Assembly: GCA_964483155.1 (NCBI GenBank)
Contig: CAZAAC010000019.1
Location: 1 to 45,159 of the forward strand
Direction: 5' to 3'
DNA length: 45,159 bases
From: JAAYYM01 sp964483155
GTDB lineage: Bacteria > Bacillota > Clostridia > Lachnospirales > Lachnospiraceae
Part shown: in pieces, positions 33,122 through 42,349 of the stretch
Numbering within the stretch: the stretch's first letter is position 1
How the letters are laid out: the number at the start of each line of letters is the position of its first letter
The notes under the pieces: generated by a model
Database searches by the model: none
What the model was told of the DNA's origin: nothing
Seen by the model: the letters and a program-made list of their open reading frames with translations, nothing else
Translations under genes and position numbers: made by a program

Positions 33122-34011
33122 TATTCTTCACCCCCACAGTTTCCGCAACCACCATGATGAGTGTCACCCTCTTTGCGTCGCAGTATTGCTCTTCCTTCAT
33201 CCGTTTTATATAATTGTTGTCTCTTCATTGCTTCGTCAAAATTAACTGCATGTCCATCAAACTCAGGACCATCCACACAGGCAAATTTTATTTCTCCTGC
33301 AACTGTTAGTCGGCAGGCACCACACATTCCGGTTCCATCAACCATAACAGGATTCATACTGACAACAGTAGGAATACCTAGCTCCTTTGTCAGTAAACAT
33401 ACAAATTTCATCATAATCATAGGGCCAATGGCAATACAGATATCATATTGCATACCTTGATTTTGTACTAAATCCTTAATCACTTCTGTAACCATGCCTT
33501 TTCTTATATAAGAGCCATCATCTGTCGTAATATAAAGATTTCCTGCAACTGCTCTCATTTCCTTCTCAAGAATAAGCAGCTCTTTGTTTTTGGCACCTAC
33601 GATAACATCAACATTAATACCGTTCTCATGAAACCATTTAACCTGTGGATACACAGGCGCAGTTCCAACACCTCCTGCTACAAAAAGAATTTTCTTCTTT
33701 TTTAACGTATCTAATTCTTCCATAACAAATTCTGACGGTTGACCGAGCGGACCAGTGAAATCTCTAAATGCATCTCCCTCTTTTAACACGGACATTCTTT
33801 CGGTTGATGAACCGACAGTCTGAAATACAATTGTAATTGTTCCCGCTTCACGGTCATAATCACATATTGTCAATGGAATTCTTTCGCCCTTCTCGTCCAT
33901 CTTGACAATTACGAACTGACCTGGCAAGCAAGTTTTCGCAATTCTTTTGGCTTCAACATTCATTAAATAAATATTTTCTGCCAACATCTCTGCTTTTAAA
34001 ATTCTGTACAT
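33121..34011 (-). CDS. nfnA: NfnA-type NAD-binding FAD/[2Fe-2S] subunit with His/Cys tail
   Basis: A 296-residue protein related to dihydroorotate dehydrogenase electron-transfer subunits. The FAD domain comes first (ERIPLTICDYDREAGTI), then the NAD domain (VAGGVGTAPVYPQVKWF), then the [2Fe-2S] site in DGTGMCGACRLTVAGEIKFAC, whose Asp is a ligand in known NfnA proteins. The last 20 or so residues form a separate tail, GDTHHGGCGNCGGEE, rich in His, Cys and Gly, which could bind metal. GGAG lies before the ATG. It is the partner of the downstream NfnB subunit. Confidence 0.9.
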   Translation of the reverse strand: MYRILKAEMLAENIYLMNVEAKRIAKTCLPGQFVIVKMDEKGERIPLTICDYDREAGTITIVFQTVGSSTERMSVLKEGDAFRDFTGPLGQPSEFVMEELDTLKKKKILFVAGGVGTAPVYPQVKWFHENGINVDVIVGAKNKELLILEKEMRAVAGNLYITTDDGSYIRKGMVTEVIKDLVQNQGMQYDICIAIGPMIMMKFVCLLTKELGIPTVVSMNPVMVDGTGMCGACRLTVAGEIKFACVDGPEFDGHAVNFDEAMKRQQLYKTDEGRAILRRKEGDTHHGGCGNCGGEE

Positions 34012-34062
34012 GATATATTTCTCCTTATAGTTTTATATTATAGTCCTTAGACTGCATAGCAA

Positions 34063-35487
34063 TTAAAATATTAGTGAAAAAAGTGAAAATTCGTATAGAC
34101 CTGTTTCCAGATTGATTGTTACATTATACAACTCTCCCGTTCTTACATCAACACCAAAATACCTTCCTGTGCTTTCTTGTAAAGAATCTTTTTCTTTAAA
34201 TTCTTCAACAATATAATATACTCTTGAACCAGCTTTCGCTGCAGCATTACATTTATATGAATTAATACCCTCACCGTCTTTTGGTTTTCCTGTTAAATCT
34301 AATAATTCTCCTTTTCCGTATAAAGTGATGATAACCGCTTGCTCAGCTGCATTAATATCAACCAGAGATGTAATCTGCAAATTATATTCTCTTTTTACCA
34401 CTTCACTACAAATTCCTTCTCTACTTACTGCCATAAAATTGAAGGTACTATTATTAAGCGGCATTGGAATTGATGTAATATACTCATTTGAGCTAACCGT
34501 AGGCTGTGAACCATCATCAGTATAATAGATAATTGCATCTTGACTATTTTCAACATCTACCGTAATTGCCTCAGGTATTGTATAATTACCACTTTCCGGC
34601 TTAATTATTGGCATCTTTGGCATCTTTAATTCTACAGTAAATGTTCTTTTTACAGGTGTGCTCATGACACCCCATTCATTTACAAAAATCGCGGTTATAG
34701 TATTAGTACCTTCTTCTAAAACAATCTCCTTACTATAGGGTGTACTTGATAGAGTTGGTTCCTGACCATCTATCGTATAATATATTGTGCCTTTACTACT
34801 TACAAGTAGTTTCAATTTTTCAGATTTATAATAGATTCCTTCTTCAAGACTGAATTCTGGTGGGACAGCCGTATATTCATCGAACATAGCTATAATCTGA
34901 ACATCTTTGCATGCACTTATCAACTGATTGATTGCTTCATAATTACCTTGTTTTTCATATATCATCACAATCTCTTCATAGATATCCTTGTCAGCCTGGT
35001 CTACATCCAATAATGGCAATATTACTGCTATTGCTTCATCATACTTCTCTGCTTGCACATACAAATCGGCCAACAAAACAGCAGCATCCTTTGCACTACT
35101 ATCCAACTTAATTGCTCTTTTTGCATATGAAATTGCTGTTTCATAGTCTTTATCATTATAATAATCAAGCGCTTCACGATATTGAAATGAGTAAGAATAC
35201 TGCCGACTTACATAAACTGTAATAAAAACCATTGCAATAACAACAAAAAAACCGATAGGAATGAAATAATACATTCTTAGTCTCGGCCGCCTTTTAACGA
35301 TTTTATCTTTTGTCCGTTCTTCTTTTTGTTGTACCGGCTCAATTATTTCCGCAATATCGGATAATGTTTTACTGATACTCTCTTCTACTTCTGGTTCAAA
35401 TACTGGGACCATTTGTATTTCTGTGCCACATTTTTCACAATATAAATGTCCCCCTGGAAGTTCCGTATTACAATTCGGACATATCAT
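34063..35487 (-). CDS. Zinc-ribbon / TPR / chitobiase-C-like membrane protein
   Basis: A 474-residue multidomain protein of unknown function. It has a cytoplasmic zinc ribbon (C3, C6, C17, C20) and an acidic linker. One membrane segment (about 72-94) follows a basic stretch (KRRPRLR), so the rest should be outside. Tetratricopeptide repeats come at about 100-200 (YREALDYYNDKDYETAISYA, AAVLLADLYVQAEKYDEAI). Then two chitobiase/beta-hexosaminidase C-terminal (CHB_HEX_C) modules at about 225-285 and 295-372, with the hallmarks IYYTIDGQEPT and IIYYTDDGSQPT. A C-terminal region of about 100 residues follows. The plan suggests an envelope anchor or sensor, by inference only. It lies 51 bases ahead of nfnA and 9 bases after folD. 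Confidence 0.85.
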   Translation of the reverse strand: MICPNCNTELPGGHLYCEKCGTEIQMVPVFEPEVEESISKTLSDIAEIIEPVQQKEERTKDKIVKRRPRLRMYYFIPIGFFVVIAMVFITVYVSRQYSYSFQYREALDYYNDKDYETAISYAKRAIKLDSSAKDAAVLLADLYVQAEKYDEAIAVILPLLDVDQADKDIYEEIVMIYEKQGNYEAINQLISACKDVQIIAMFDEYTAVPPEFSLEEGIYYKSEKLKLLVSSKGTIYYTIDGQEPTLSSTPYSKEIVLEEGTNTITAIFVNEWGVMSTPVKRTFTVELKMPKMPIIKPESGNYTIPEAITVDVENSQDAIIYYTDDGSQPTVSSNEYITSIPMPLNNSTFNFMAVSREGICSEVVKREYNLQITSLVDINAAEQAVIITLYGKGELLDLTGKPKDGEGINSYKCNAAAKAGSRVYYIVEEFKEKDSLQESTGRYFGVDVRTGELYNVTINLETGLYEFSLFSLIF

Positions 35488-35496
35488 GACTCACTC

Positions 35497-36342
35497 TCAT
35501 TTCTGTAGACTGATTGCTTCTACGCAATTATTCATAAGCATTGCAATCGTCATTGGACCAACGCCACCTGGAACCGGTGTAATTGCACTACATATAGAAA
35601 ACACATCATCATAATCAACATCTCCGCAAAGTTTATTATTCACATTTCTATGCATACCGACATCTATTACAACAGCGCCCTCTTTAATATATTCGCGCGT
35701 AATCATCTTTTGCTTTCCTATTGCAACTATTAAAATATCTGCTCGCTTTGTGACTTCCTGCAGATGAATCGTTTTTGAATGTGTGATTGTCACCGTAGCA
35801 TTTTCACGCAATAAAAGAAGTGCCATCGGTTTGCCAACAATATTGCTCCGGCCAATAATAACACACTCTTTACCAGCAATATCAATATTAGATCGTTTTA
35901 ACAATTGTATAATGCCTGCTGGTGTACAAGATAGGAATCCAGGCTGTCCTATACAAAGATTACCCACTGAAATTGGATGAAAGCCATCAACATCTTTGCT
36001 TGTATCAATCGTTTTTATAATTCTGTCCTCGCTAATATGTTTCGGCAATGGTAACTGTACTAAAATTCCATTCACTTCTTGATCAGCATTTAGTTGCTGA
36101 ATAAGTGCAACCAGCTCTTCTTCTTTCATTTCTGCATCGAGCTCATAAGACAATGATTCAATCCCTATATCATTACAAGCCTTTTTCTTGTTGGCAACAT
36201 ACACTGTTGAAGCAGGATCTTTTCCCACCTGAATAACAACCAATTTAATATTCGTACCACTCTTTTTTAGTGCAGATACCTTTTCTTTAAGTTCCTCTTT
36301 AATTTGTGTTGAGATAGCCTTCCCATCTATTATCTTTGTCAT
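35497..36342 (-). CDS. folD: Bifunctional methylene-THF dehydrogenase / methenyl-THF cyclohydrolase FolD
   Basis: FolD interconverts 5,10-methylene-, methenyl- and 10-formyl-THF using NADP. The 281 residues carry the usual blocks: VGKDPASTVYVANKKKAC with the catalytic Lys, GILVQLPLPKHI, DVDGFHP, CTPAGIIQLL, the dinucleotide motif CVIIGRSNIVGKPMALLLL and the C-terminal ITPVPGGVGPMTIAMLM. AAAGGA precedes the ATG. It starts 12 bases after fhs, so the two steps from formate to methylene-THF are co-transcribed. Confidence 0.97.
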   Translation of the reverse strand: MTKIIDGKAISTQIKEELKEKVSALKKSGTNIKLVVIQVGKDPASTVYVANKKKACNDIGIESLSYELDAEMKEEELVALIQQLNADQEVNGILVQLPLPKHISEDRIIKTIDTSKDVDGFHPISVGNLCIGQPGFLSCTPAGIIQLLKRSNIDIAGKECVIIGRSNIVGKPMALLLLRENATVTITHSKTIHLQEVTKRADILIVAIGKQKMITREYIKEGAVVIDVGMHRNVNNKLCGDVDYDDVFSICSAITPVPGGVGPMTIAMLMNNCVEAISLQK

Positions 36343-36354
36343 TAATAGTCCTTT

Positions 36355-38031
36355 CTAAAACAGTCCTGTTATGATTCCATCATCATTTACATCAATACTA
36401 TATGCCGCAGGTTTCTTTGGAAGGCCAGGCATTGTCATTACTTTCCCAGTAATTGCCACAACAAATCCTGCTCCCGCAGATACATACACTTCACGTATAG
36501 AAATTTTAAACCCTGTTGGTCTTCCTAGTTTACTTGCATCATCAGACAAAGAATATTGTGTTTTTGCCATACAGACAGGGAGTTTTCCAAAACCCAGTCT
36601 TTCCAGTTTCGTTATTTCTGAAAGAACCTCAGATGAAAAATCAACCCCATCAGCCCCATAGATTTCTTTTGCAATTGTTTCGATTTTATCTTTTATGGGA
36701 AGTGATAGTTCATAAAGGGGTTTAAAATTACTTTTATTATTCTCTATTGTATTTAAGACTTTCTCTGCCAGTTCAATGCCACCTTTGCCGCCAAACTCCC
36801 ATACTGTGGATAATGCAAACTCACAATTTCTATTCTCACAGAATTTTTTTACAAATTGCACCTCTTCATTCCTATCTGAGACAAATGAATTTAGTGCAAC
36901 CACAATCGGAACCCCGTATTTGTGAAGGTTTTCAATATGTTTCCCCAAATTTTCAATTCCCGCAATTAATGCTGGAAGATTTTCTTCTCCTAATTGTTCT
37001 TTTTGTATTCCACCGTTATATTTTAATGCCCTTATTGTTGCAACAATTACAACCGCATCAGGTTTTAGTTCTGCATCCCGACATTTAATATCAAAAAATT
37101 TTTCTGCTCCTAAGTCAGCGCCAAAACCTGCTTCCGTAATACAATAATCAGCAGTTTTTAATGCTGCTTTGGTTGCTCTGATACTATTGCAGCCATGTGC
37201 TATATTTGCAAAAGGACCTCCGTGCACAAATGCAGGTGTATTTTCTAACGTTTGTATTAGATTTGGCTTTATGGCATCCTTCAACAATGCTGTCATGGAA
37301 CCAACAGCATTAATATCTTCTGCTGTAACAGGCTCTCCATCATAATTATAAGCAACTACAATACGGCTTAATCTGGTTTTTAAATCTTTCAAATCACTTG
37401 CCAAACATAAAATAGCCATAATCTCAGATGCAACTGTGATAACAAAATGATCTTCTCGCACCACGCCGTCTGTTTTATTACCAAGCCCAACTATTACATT
37501 ACGTAATACTCTGTCATTCAAATCAATACATCTTTTCCATACTACACATCTCGTATCAATTCTTTTATCATTTCCTTGTTGAATATGATTATCCAATAAA
37601 GCAGCCAAAAGATTATTTGCTGATGTAATTGCGTGAAAATCACCTGTAAAATGAAGATTTAATTCTTCCATCGGAACTACTTGCGCATATCCACCACCGG
37701 CAGCCCCTCCCTTGATACCAAAACACGGGCCAAGTGATGGCTCACGCAAGGCAACAACCGCTTTTTTATCTAATAAGTTAAATGCCTGCGCAAGTCCGAT
37801 GCTGGTAGTTGTTTTACCCTCGCCAGCAGGTGTCGGATTGATAGCTGTGACAAGTATTAGCTTTCCCATAGGATTTTTTTCAATATTACGCAAAAATTCT
37901 TCGGATAACTTAGCTTTATATTTTCCGAATAATTCAATGTCATCTTCCATAATATTTAGTTTTGCAGCAATTTCCTTAATTGGCTTTAAATTTGCTTCCT
38001 GTGCGATTTCAATGTCTGATTTCATTTTCAT
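36355..38031 (-). CDS. fhs: Formate--tetrahydrofolate ligase
   Basis: Fhs activates formate with ATP and THF to 10-formyl-THF, feeding purine synthesis and, in acetogens, the methyl branch of the Wood-Ljungdahl pathway. Hallmarks are the P-loop PTPAGEGKTTTSIGLAQA, ALREPSLGPCFGIKGGAAGGGYAQV, HFTGDFHAITSANNLLAALLDN, HGGPFANIAHGCNSI and GFGADLGAEKFFDIKCR. The frame is open to 38061, but ATG 38031 has AGGAG five bases upstream, avoids overlap with ftsK and gives 558 residues, the usual size. No other Wood-Ljungdahl gene is visible here, so purine or serine-glycine metabolism is the safe reading. Confidence 0.97.
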   Translation of the reverse strand: MKMKSDIEIAQEANLKPIKEIAAKLNIMEDDIELFGKYKAKLSEEFLRNIEKNPMGKLILVTAINPTPAGEGKTTTSIGLAQAFNLLDKKAVVALREPSLGPCFGIKGGAAGGGYAQVVPMEELNLHFTGDFHAITSANNLLAALLDNHIQQGNDKRIDTRCVVWKRCIDLNDRVLRNVIVGLGNKTDGVVREDHFVITVASEIMAILCLASDLKDLKTRLSRIVVAYNYDGEPVTAEDINAVGSMTALLKDAIKPNLIQTLENTPAFVHGGPFANIAHGCNSIRATKAALKTADYCITEAGFGADLGAEKFFDIKCRDAELKPDAVVIVATIRALKYNGGIQKEQLGEENLPALIAGIENLGKHIENLHKYGVPIVVALNSFVSDRNEEVQFVKKFCENRNCEFALSTVWEFGGKGGIELAEKVLNTIENNKSNFKPLYELSLPIKDKIETIAKEIYGADGVDFSSEVLSEITKLERLGFGKLPVCMAKTQYSLSDDASKLGRPTGFKISIREVYVSAGAGFVVAITGKVMTMPGLPKKPAAYSIDVNDDGIITGLF

Positions 38032-38057
38032 GCATTCTCCTACCACTATCATTTCTA

Positions 38058-40499
38058 TCAATACTCTTCTTCATACTGCTCAAATTCTTCCAATGTCATC
38101 AATATTTTTCTCGGCTTTGTGCCTTCTTCTTCCCCTACTACCCCTGCATCCGCAAGTTGATCCATAATACGAGCTGCACGATTAAATCCAATCTTAAAAA
38201 CTCTTTGCAACATTCCAATTGATGCTTTATCCTTTTCGATAATAAATTTTGCGGCATCCACAAAATAAGCGTCCTTATCTGATGCACTTGCATGATCTGT
38301 CATATTTGATACTGCTCCTGCATTTGCAATCTTTTCTTCTACCTCTGCACTATAATTCTGTTCACCGGCAAATTTAGTTAAAAACTGTGCAACATCAAAT
38401 ACTTCTTGATCCGAAATAAATGCACCTTGTATTCTGGCCGGCTTAGAGTATCCCTGTGGATAAAAAAGCATATCGCCCTTCCCGAGCAGTTTCTCGGCCC
38501 CATTCATATCCAATATTGTTCTTGAGTCAATCCCACTTGTCACACTAAAAGCAATTCGACTTGGCATATTTGCTTTAATCAATCCCGTAATGACGTCGAC
38601 GGAAGGCCTTTGTGTTGCAATAATCAAGTGAATTCCAGCCGCTCTTGCAAGTTGTGCCAGACGGCATATAGATTCCTCTACTTCACTTGGCGAAACCATC
38701 ATTAAATCTGCAAGTTCATCCACGATAATAACAATCTGTGGTAATTTCTTAGGTTTTTCTTCATCATGGCTATTCTTAAGTTCTTCAACTTTTTTATTAT
38801 AGCCTTTCAAATCTCTCACATTGAAATCAGCAAATTTTTTATATCGATCTGACATTTCTGCAACGCCCCAATGCAATGCAGCAGCTGCTTTTTTAGGATC
38901 AGATACAACCGGTATCATAAGATGTGGAATTTTATTATACACACTAAGTTCAACAACCTTTGGATCAATCATGATCATTTTTACATCATCTGGATGCGAC
39001 TTATATATAATGCTCATAATCAAGGTATTGATACACACTGATTTTCCTGAGCCTGTCGCTCCAGCGATTAGTAAATGCGGCATTTTAGCAATATCAGCAA
39101 CTATCGTCTTTCCGCTAATATCCTTGCCTACAGCAAAAGCCAGATTGCTCTTAAATTCTTCATATTCCTTTGATTCAACCAAATCACGAAACATGACTGG
39201 CATGACATCTTTATTTGGCACCTCTATTCCTACAGCCGCTTTCCCTGGGATTGGTGCTTCAATTCGTATATCCGTTGCTGCAAGATTAAGTTTGATATCA
39301 TCTGTCAATCCAACTATTTTGCTTACCTTTACGCCCTGCTCAGGCTGCATCTCATATCTGGTAACTGTTGGTCCCTGACTAATATCTGTAATTGTAACAT
39401 TAACGCCAAAATTGCTTAATGTCATTTGCAATTTTTTTGCCGTTTCACGCAACTGTTTTTCTGTATCACTTATTCCTTTTTTAACACCTTTTTTTAACAG
39501 ATTAATGCCAGGAAAAACATATGCGTTTCCGATGTGGCTCTGTTCTTTTTCAATCGTATTTAACAAATCGCTTGATTTCTCAGTTGATTTTTCAATTTGC
39601 TTGGCAGTTTGCTTTTTCTCTTTTTCCAAATATATTTCCGGTTCATTATTTTGACCTTCATTTACATTTTCAATCGTATGAGCAGTCCGAATATTGATTT
39701 TCTCAAAATCATCTTCTTTTATTAATACTTCATGAATATCCTCATTATCTCTATCATCCTGCTTTATTGTAGTATCAGCAATAACACCTGCAAACTTTTT
39801 ATTTATTCTTGGAATCTTATCCTCTTCAGTTTTATCGTCTTTTGTCTGATTTGCCTTTCGCTTGTCTTCTTTTATATAGTCTCGCTCTTCACGCAATTCT
39901 TTTCTACGCTTTGCGTCATCTCGGGCAGTGTGTACAATCGTTTCACTCTTCTGCTTAACACTTCCAAAAAAAGAACGTTCTGTTATTAATACAATACATA
40001 TAATCACAAGTATAATCATTATCACATAAGTCCCGATAATATCTACTGCCTTAATTAAAAGTAGCGTCATACAACCGCCTAAAATTCCACCACCCTCTTG
40101 ATTCGCCGAGGAAAGAACATAGTAATCTTTCACAGATAAGATCGTTTCATTTTCACCAAAAAGCAATTGCATAAAGGCACATAAATCAATAAAGAGTATA
40201 ATTGCAGCAACAGCCTTTATTGTTGCTATCCGATTCCCTTTATTTGATATGATAAAAAGAGTTACCACAAATAATAAAATGGGTGCCACGTATGACATGA
40301 TTCCAAACAGACCGAACATTACATTTTTTACTGCAACTGCAAATTTTGCCTGAATCATTCCAAAATTACTTAATAATAAAATAACTGATATAGCAAGTAC
40401 AAAGAGCAGAACAATTTCGTCCTGCAATCCACTTTGCTTATGATTTTCTTTCTTTTTAGAAACTGAACTTTTCCTATTTCCTTTGGAATTTGGTGCCAT
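38058..40499 (-). CDS. ftsK: DNA translocase FtsK/SpoIIIE
   Basis: A septal DNA pump of 813 residues. Four or five membrane segments occupy residues 28-172, followed by a charged linker (about 175-325). The RecA-like motor has Walker A GATGSGKS (480-487) and Walker B VIIVDELADLMM. The C-terminal gamma winged-helix (GMLQRVFKIGFNRAARIMDQL) would read polar DNA sequences. It clears chromosome DNA from the closing septum; a SpoIIIE role would also apply if the organism sporulates. I chose ATG 40499, preceded by GGGAGG, over an upstream frame extension to 40523. Confidence 0.95.
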   Translation of the reverse strand: MAPNSKGNRKSSVSKKKENHKQSGLQDEIVLLFVLAISVILLLSNFGMIQAKFAVAVKNVMFGLFGIMSYVAPILLFVVTLFIISNKGNRIATIKAVAAIILFIDLCAFMQLLFGENETILSVKDYYVLSSANQEGGGILGGCMTLLLIKAVDIIGTYVIMIILVIICIVLITERSFFGSVKQKSETIVHTARDDAKRRKELREERDYIKEDKRKANQTKDDKTEEDKIPRINKKFAGVIADTTIKQDDRDNEDIHEVLIKEDDFEKINIRTAHTIENVNEGQNNEPEIYLEKEKKQTAKQIEKSTEKSSDLLNTIEKEQSHIGNAYVFPGINLLKKGVKKGISDTEKQLRETAKKLQMTLSNFGVNVTITDISQGPTVTRYEMQPEQGVKVSKIVGLTDDIKLNLAATDIRIEAPIPGKAAVGIEVPNKDVMPVMFRDLVESKEYEEFKSNLAFAVGKDISGKTIVADIAKMPHLLIAGATGSGKSVCINTLIMSIIYKSHPDDVKMIMIDPKVVELSVYNKIPHLMIPVVSDPKKAAAALHWGVAEMSDRYKKFADFNVRDLKGYNKKVEELKNSHDEEKPKKLPQIVIIVDELADLMMVSPSEVEESICRLAQLARAAGIHLIIATQRPSVDVITGLIKANMPSRIAFSVTSGIDSRTILDMNGAEKLLGKGDMLFYPQGYSKPARIQGAFISDQEVFDVAQFLTKFAGEQNYSAEVEEKIANAGAVSNMTDHASASDKDAYFVDAAKFIIEKDKASIGMLQRVFKIGFNRAARIMDQLADAGVVGEEEGTKPRKILMTLEEFEQYEEEY

Positions 40500-40551
40500 T
40501 ACAAATCCTCCCGATTTAGACACTTCATCACAATTATTTAAAATACTATGA

Positions 40552-41430
40552 TTATAACATCACTAGAAATCCAATAATTGACAGAGCTCCGACAATCAAA
40601 CAATACACGGCAAACCCTTTAAACTTTTTACTTTGCACAATTGCCATCATGACTTTAATACTAACCAAACCCACAATGGTCGCAACTACCATACCCACAA
40701 TATAACTGATTATTTCAGTTGTCTCAACAGTTACCGTTGTCATGTCCTTCATTTGTAATAATAGTGCACCCAAAATTGCAGGAATAGACATAATAAAAGA
40801 GTATTTGACCGCAAATCTTCGATCAAAACCACATAATAAACACGCGGTGATTGTTGTTCCCGATCTGGACAGACCTGGCAGAGATGCAATTCCTTGCGTC
40901 ATACCAATAGAAAAAGCATTTAAATAAGTCGCATCCTTTGGCTTCTTTTTGCCACTTGGTATCATGTCTGCAATCAATAAAACCCCACCTGAAATCATTA
41001 GGCACAAACCGGGTATAAACAAAGTTGTTCCTACTGTGCCTACAATATCCTGCATAAGAAAGCCAATCACTCCAGTGGGTATAGACGTAACAATTATCAG
41101 TACGACAAATTTTTTATAGGAAGTACGTGTTAATTTAATATATTCCTCATCAGAATCTGAAAATGCATTTTTAAACAAAATACCAAGATTTCTAAATATA
41201 TCCACAATAATCATAATGAATTCCACAATTAATCTTACTACATCCCTAAAATATACAATACAAATGGATAATAATGTAGCTACATGTAATAAAACGTCAT
41301 ACAGAATACCCGTCTCTAAATTAATCTTTAATAAATTCTTAAAAATTGACAAATGACCAGAACTACTAATAGGTAGAAATTCTGTCAGACCTTGTAATAT
41401 TCCAAGTAAAATTGCTTGAAAAAAAGACAT
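40552..41430 (-). CDS. uppP: Undecaprenyl-diphosphatase UppP (BacA)
   Basis: UppP removes a phosphate from undecaprenyl diphosphate, recycling the carrier used for peptidoglycan and other wall polymers; overexpression gives bacitracin resistance. The catalytic motifs are in GILQGLTEFLPISSSGHL near the N-terminus and GLSRSGTTITACLLCGF in the second half. About eight hydrophobic segments are present in 292 residues. ATG 41430 with GGAGG upstream is clearly the start rather than the frame opening at 41451. It follows mscS by 52 bases. Confidence 0.96.
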   Translation of the reverse strand: MSFFQAILLGILQGLTEFLPISSSGHLSIFKNLLKINLETGILYDVLLHVATLLSICIVYFRDVVRLIVEFIMIIVDIFRNLGILFKNAFSDSDEEYIKLTRTSYKKFVVLIIVTSIPTGVIGFLMQDIVGTVGTTLFIPGLCLMISGGVLLIADMIPSGKKKPKDATYLNAFSIGMTQGIASLPGLSRSGTTITACLLCGFDRRFAVKYSFIMSIPAILGALLLQMKDMTTVTVETTEIISYIVGMVVATIVGLVSIKVMMAIVQSKKFKGFAVYCLIVGALSIIGFLVML

Positions 41431-41482
41431 ATCAAACCCTCCGCAAGCCATTGTTGAAAACTATGCACTAAAAAATATTATA

Positions 41483-42346
41483 TCATTTTTGTGACACATT
41501 GTCTATCATATGAATATCAAGTTGTTGAAATGGTATTTTGATTCCACTCTCATGAAATGAATGTATCACCTTTTCAAGAAGTGCTCTTTTTGTATTCCAA
41601 TAATCTTTTGTACCCACCCAACTCCTAAATCCAATCACAATAGCATTTTCTGCAAGTTCATCCACAAAAACCGTATTTTCCCTGTCTTTCAGTATTGCAC
41701 TTTCATTTTGTAAGACAGATAAAATAATATCCTTCGCTGCCTTAATGTCTGCATTGTAATCAATATTGACCTTTAGGTCTAGCATTCGTTCCTCCATAAG
41801 TGTCAAATTTGTAAGTGAACTATTCGCAAGTGTTCCATTTGGGATAATAATAATCTTATTATCAATTGTAACAAGTCTTGTATAGAAAAGATCGATTTCC
41901 GTAACAAATCCCTCATTCTTATAGGTATCTTCCACTATATAGTCATCTACTTTAAAAGGCTTCGTCGTTAGTATCAGCACTCCCCCTGCGAAATTTGCCA
42001 GACTCCCTTGCATTGCCAGTCCAAGCGTCAGTCCAAATGACCCCAGTACTGCAATCACAGAAGTAGCATCAATCCCAAACCAGGCACCAAGCATTACAAT
42101 CAAAATAATATAAAGTGTCGTTTTGATACAAGAATCAAGAAATTGTACTACTCCTACTTCTACGGATGCCTTATGCATAGATTTTTTGATCATCCTACGT
42201 AAGAGTCTGATTAATTGTATCCCTATAATAAATAGTAGTGATGCCAGAATAACACGTAGCCCAAGATTAATTAACTTTTCTGGCAACATTTGCAGATAAT
42301 CCTGTATGAATCCTTTATCCACTACTCCCGCAATAACATTATCCAT
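41483..42346 (-). CDS. Small-conductance mechanosensitive channel (MscS family)
   Basis: An osmotic safety valve of 287 residues, close to E. coli MscS (286). Three membrane segments lie in the first 130 residues. The pore helix and beta domain show LGLAMQGSLANFAGGVLILTTKPFKVDD, the classic family block, followed by IIIPNGTLANSSLTNLT. The C-terminal domain ends in KIPFQQLDIHM. The ATG at 42346 follows glgB by only 3 bases with a weak ribosome site, so its translation may depend on glgB. Confidence 0.94.
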   Translation of the reverse strand: MDNVIAGVVDKGFIQDYLQMLPEKLINLGLRVILASLLFIIGIQLIRLLRRMIKKSMHKASVEVGVVQFLDSCIKTTLYIILIVMLGAWFGIDATSVIAVLGSFGLTLGLAMQGSLANFAGGVLILTTKPFKVDDYIVEDTYKNEGFVTEIDLFYTRLVTIDNKIIIIPNGTLANSSLTNLTLMEERMLDLKVNIDYNADIKAAKDIILSVLQNESAILKDRENTVFVDELAENAIVIGFRSWVGTKDYWNTKRALLEKVIHSFHESGIKIPFQQLDIHMIDNVSQK

Positions 42347-42349
42347 ATA

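Noticed and set aside
34037..34062. Possible promoter before nfnA (TTGCTA and TATAAT)
   Set aside because: The spacer is only 14 bases, too short for a normal sigma-A promoter.
35497..38031. Start of a Wood-Ljungdahl (acetogenesis) gene cluster
   Set aside because: Only fhs and folD are present; neither methylene-THF reductase nor CO dehydrogenase genes lie nearby, and both enzymes are common in non-acetogens.
37712..38167. Plus-strand open frame of 151 codons
   Set aside because: It lies opposite fhs and ftsK, has no recognisable family, and fhs is unmistakable on the other strand.
38821..39378. Plus-strand open frame of 185 codons, the longest on that strand
   Set aside because: It is antisense to the FtsK motor domain and reads as a shadow frame with no domain or ribosome site.
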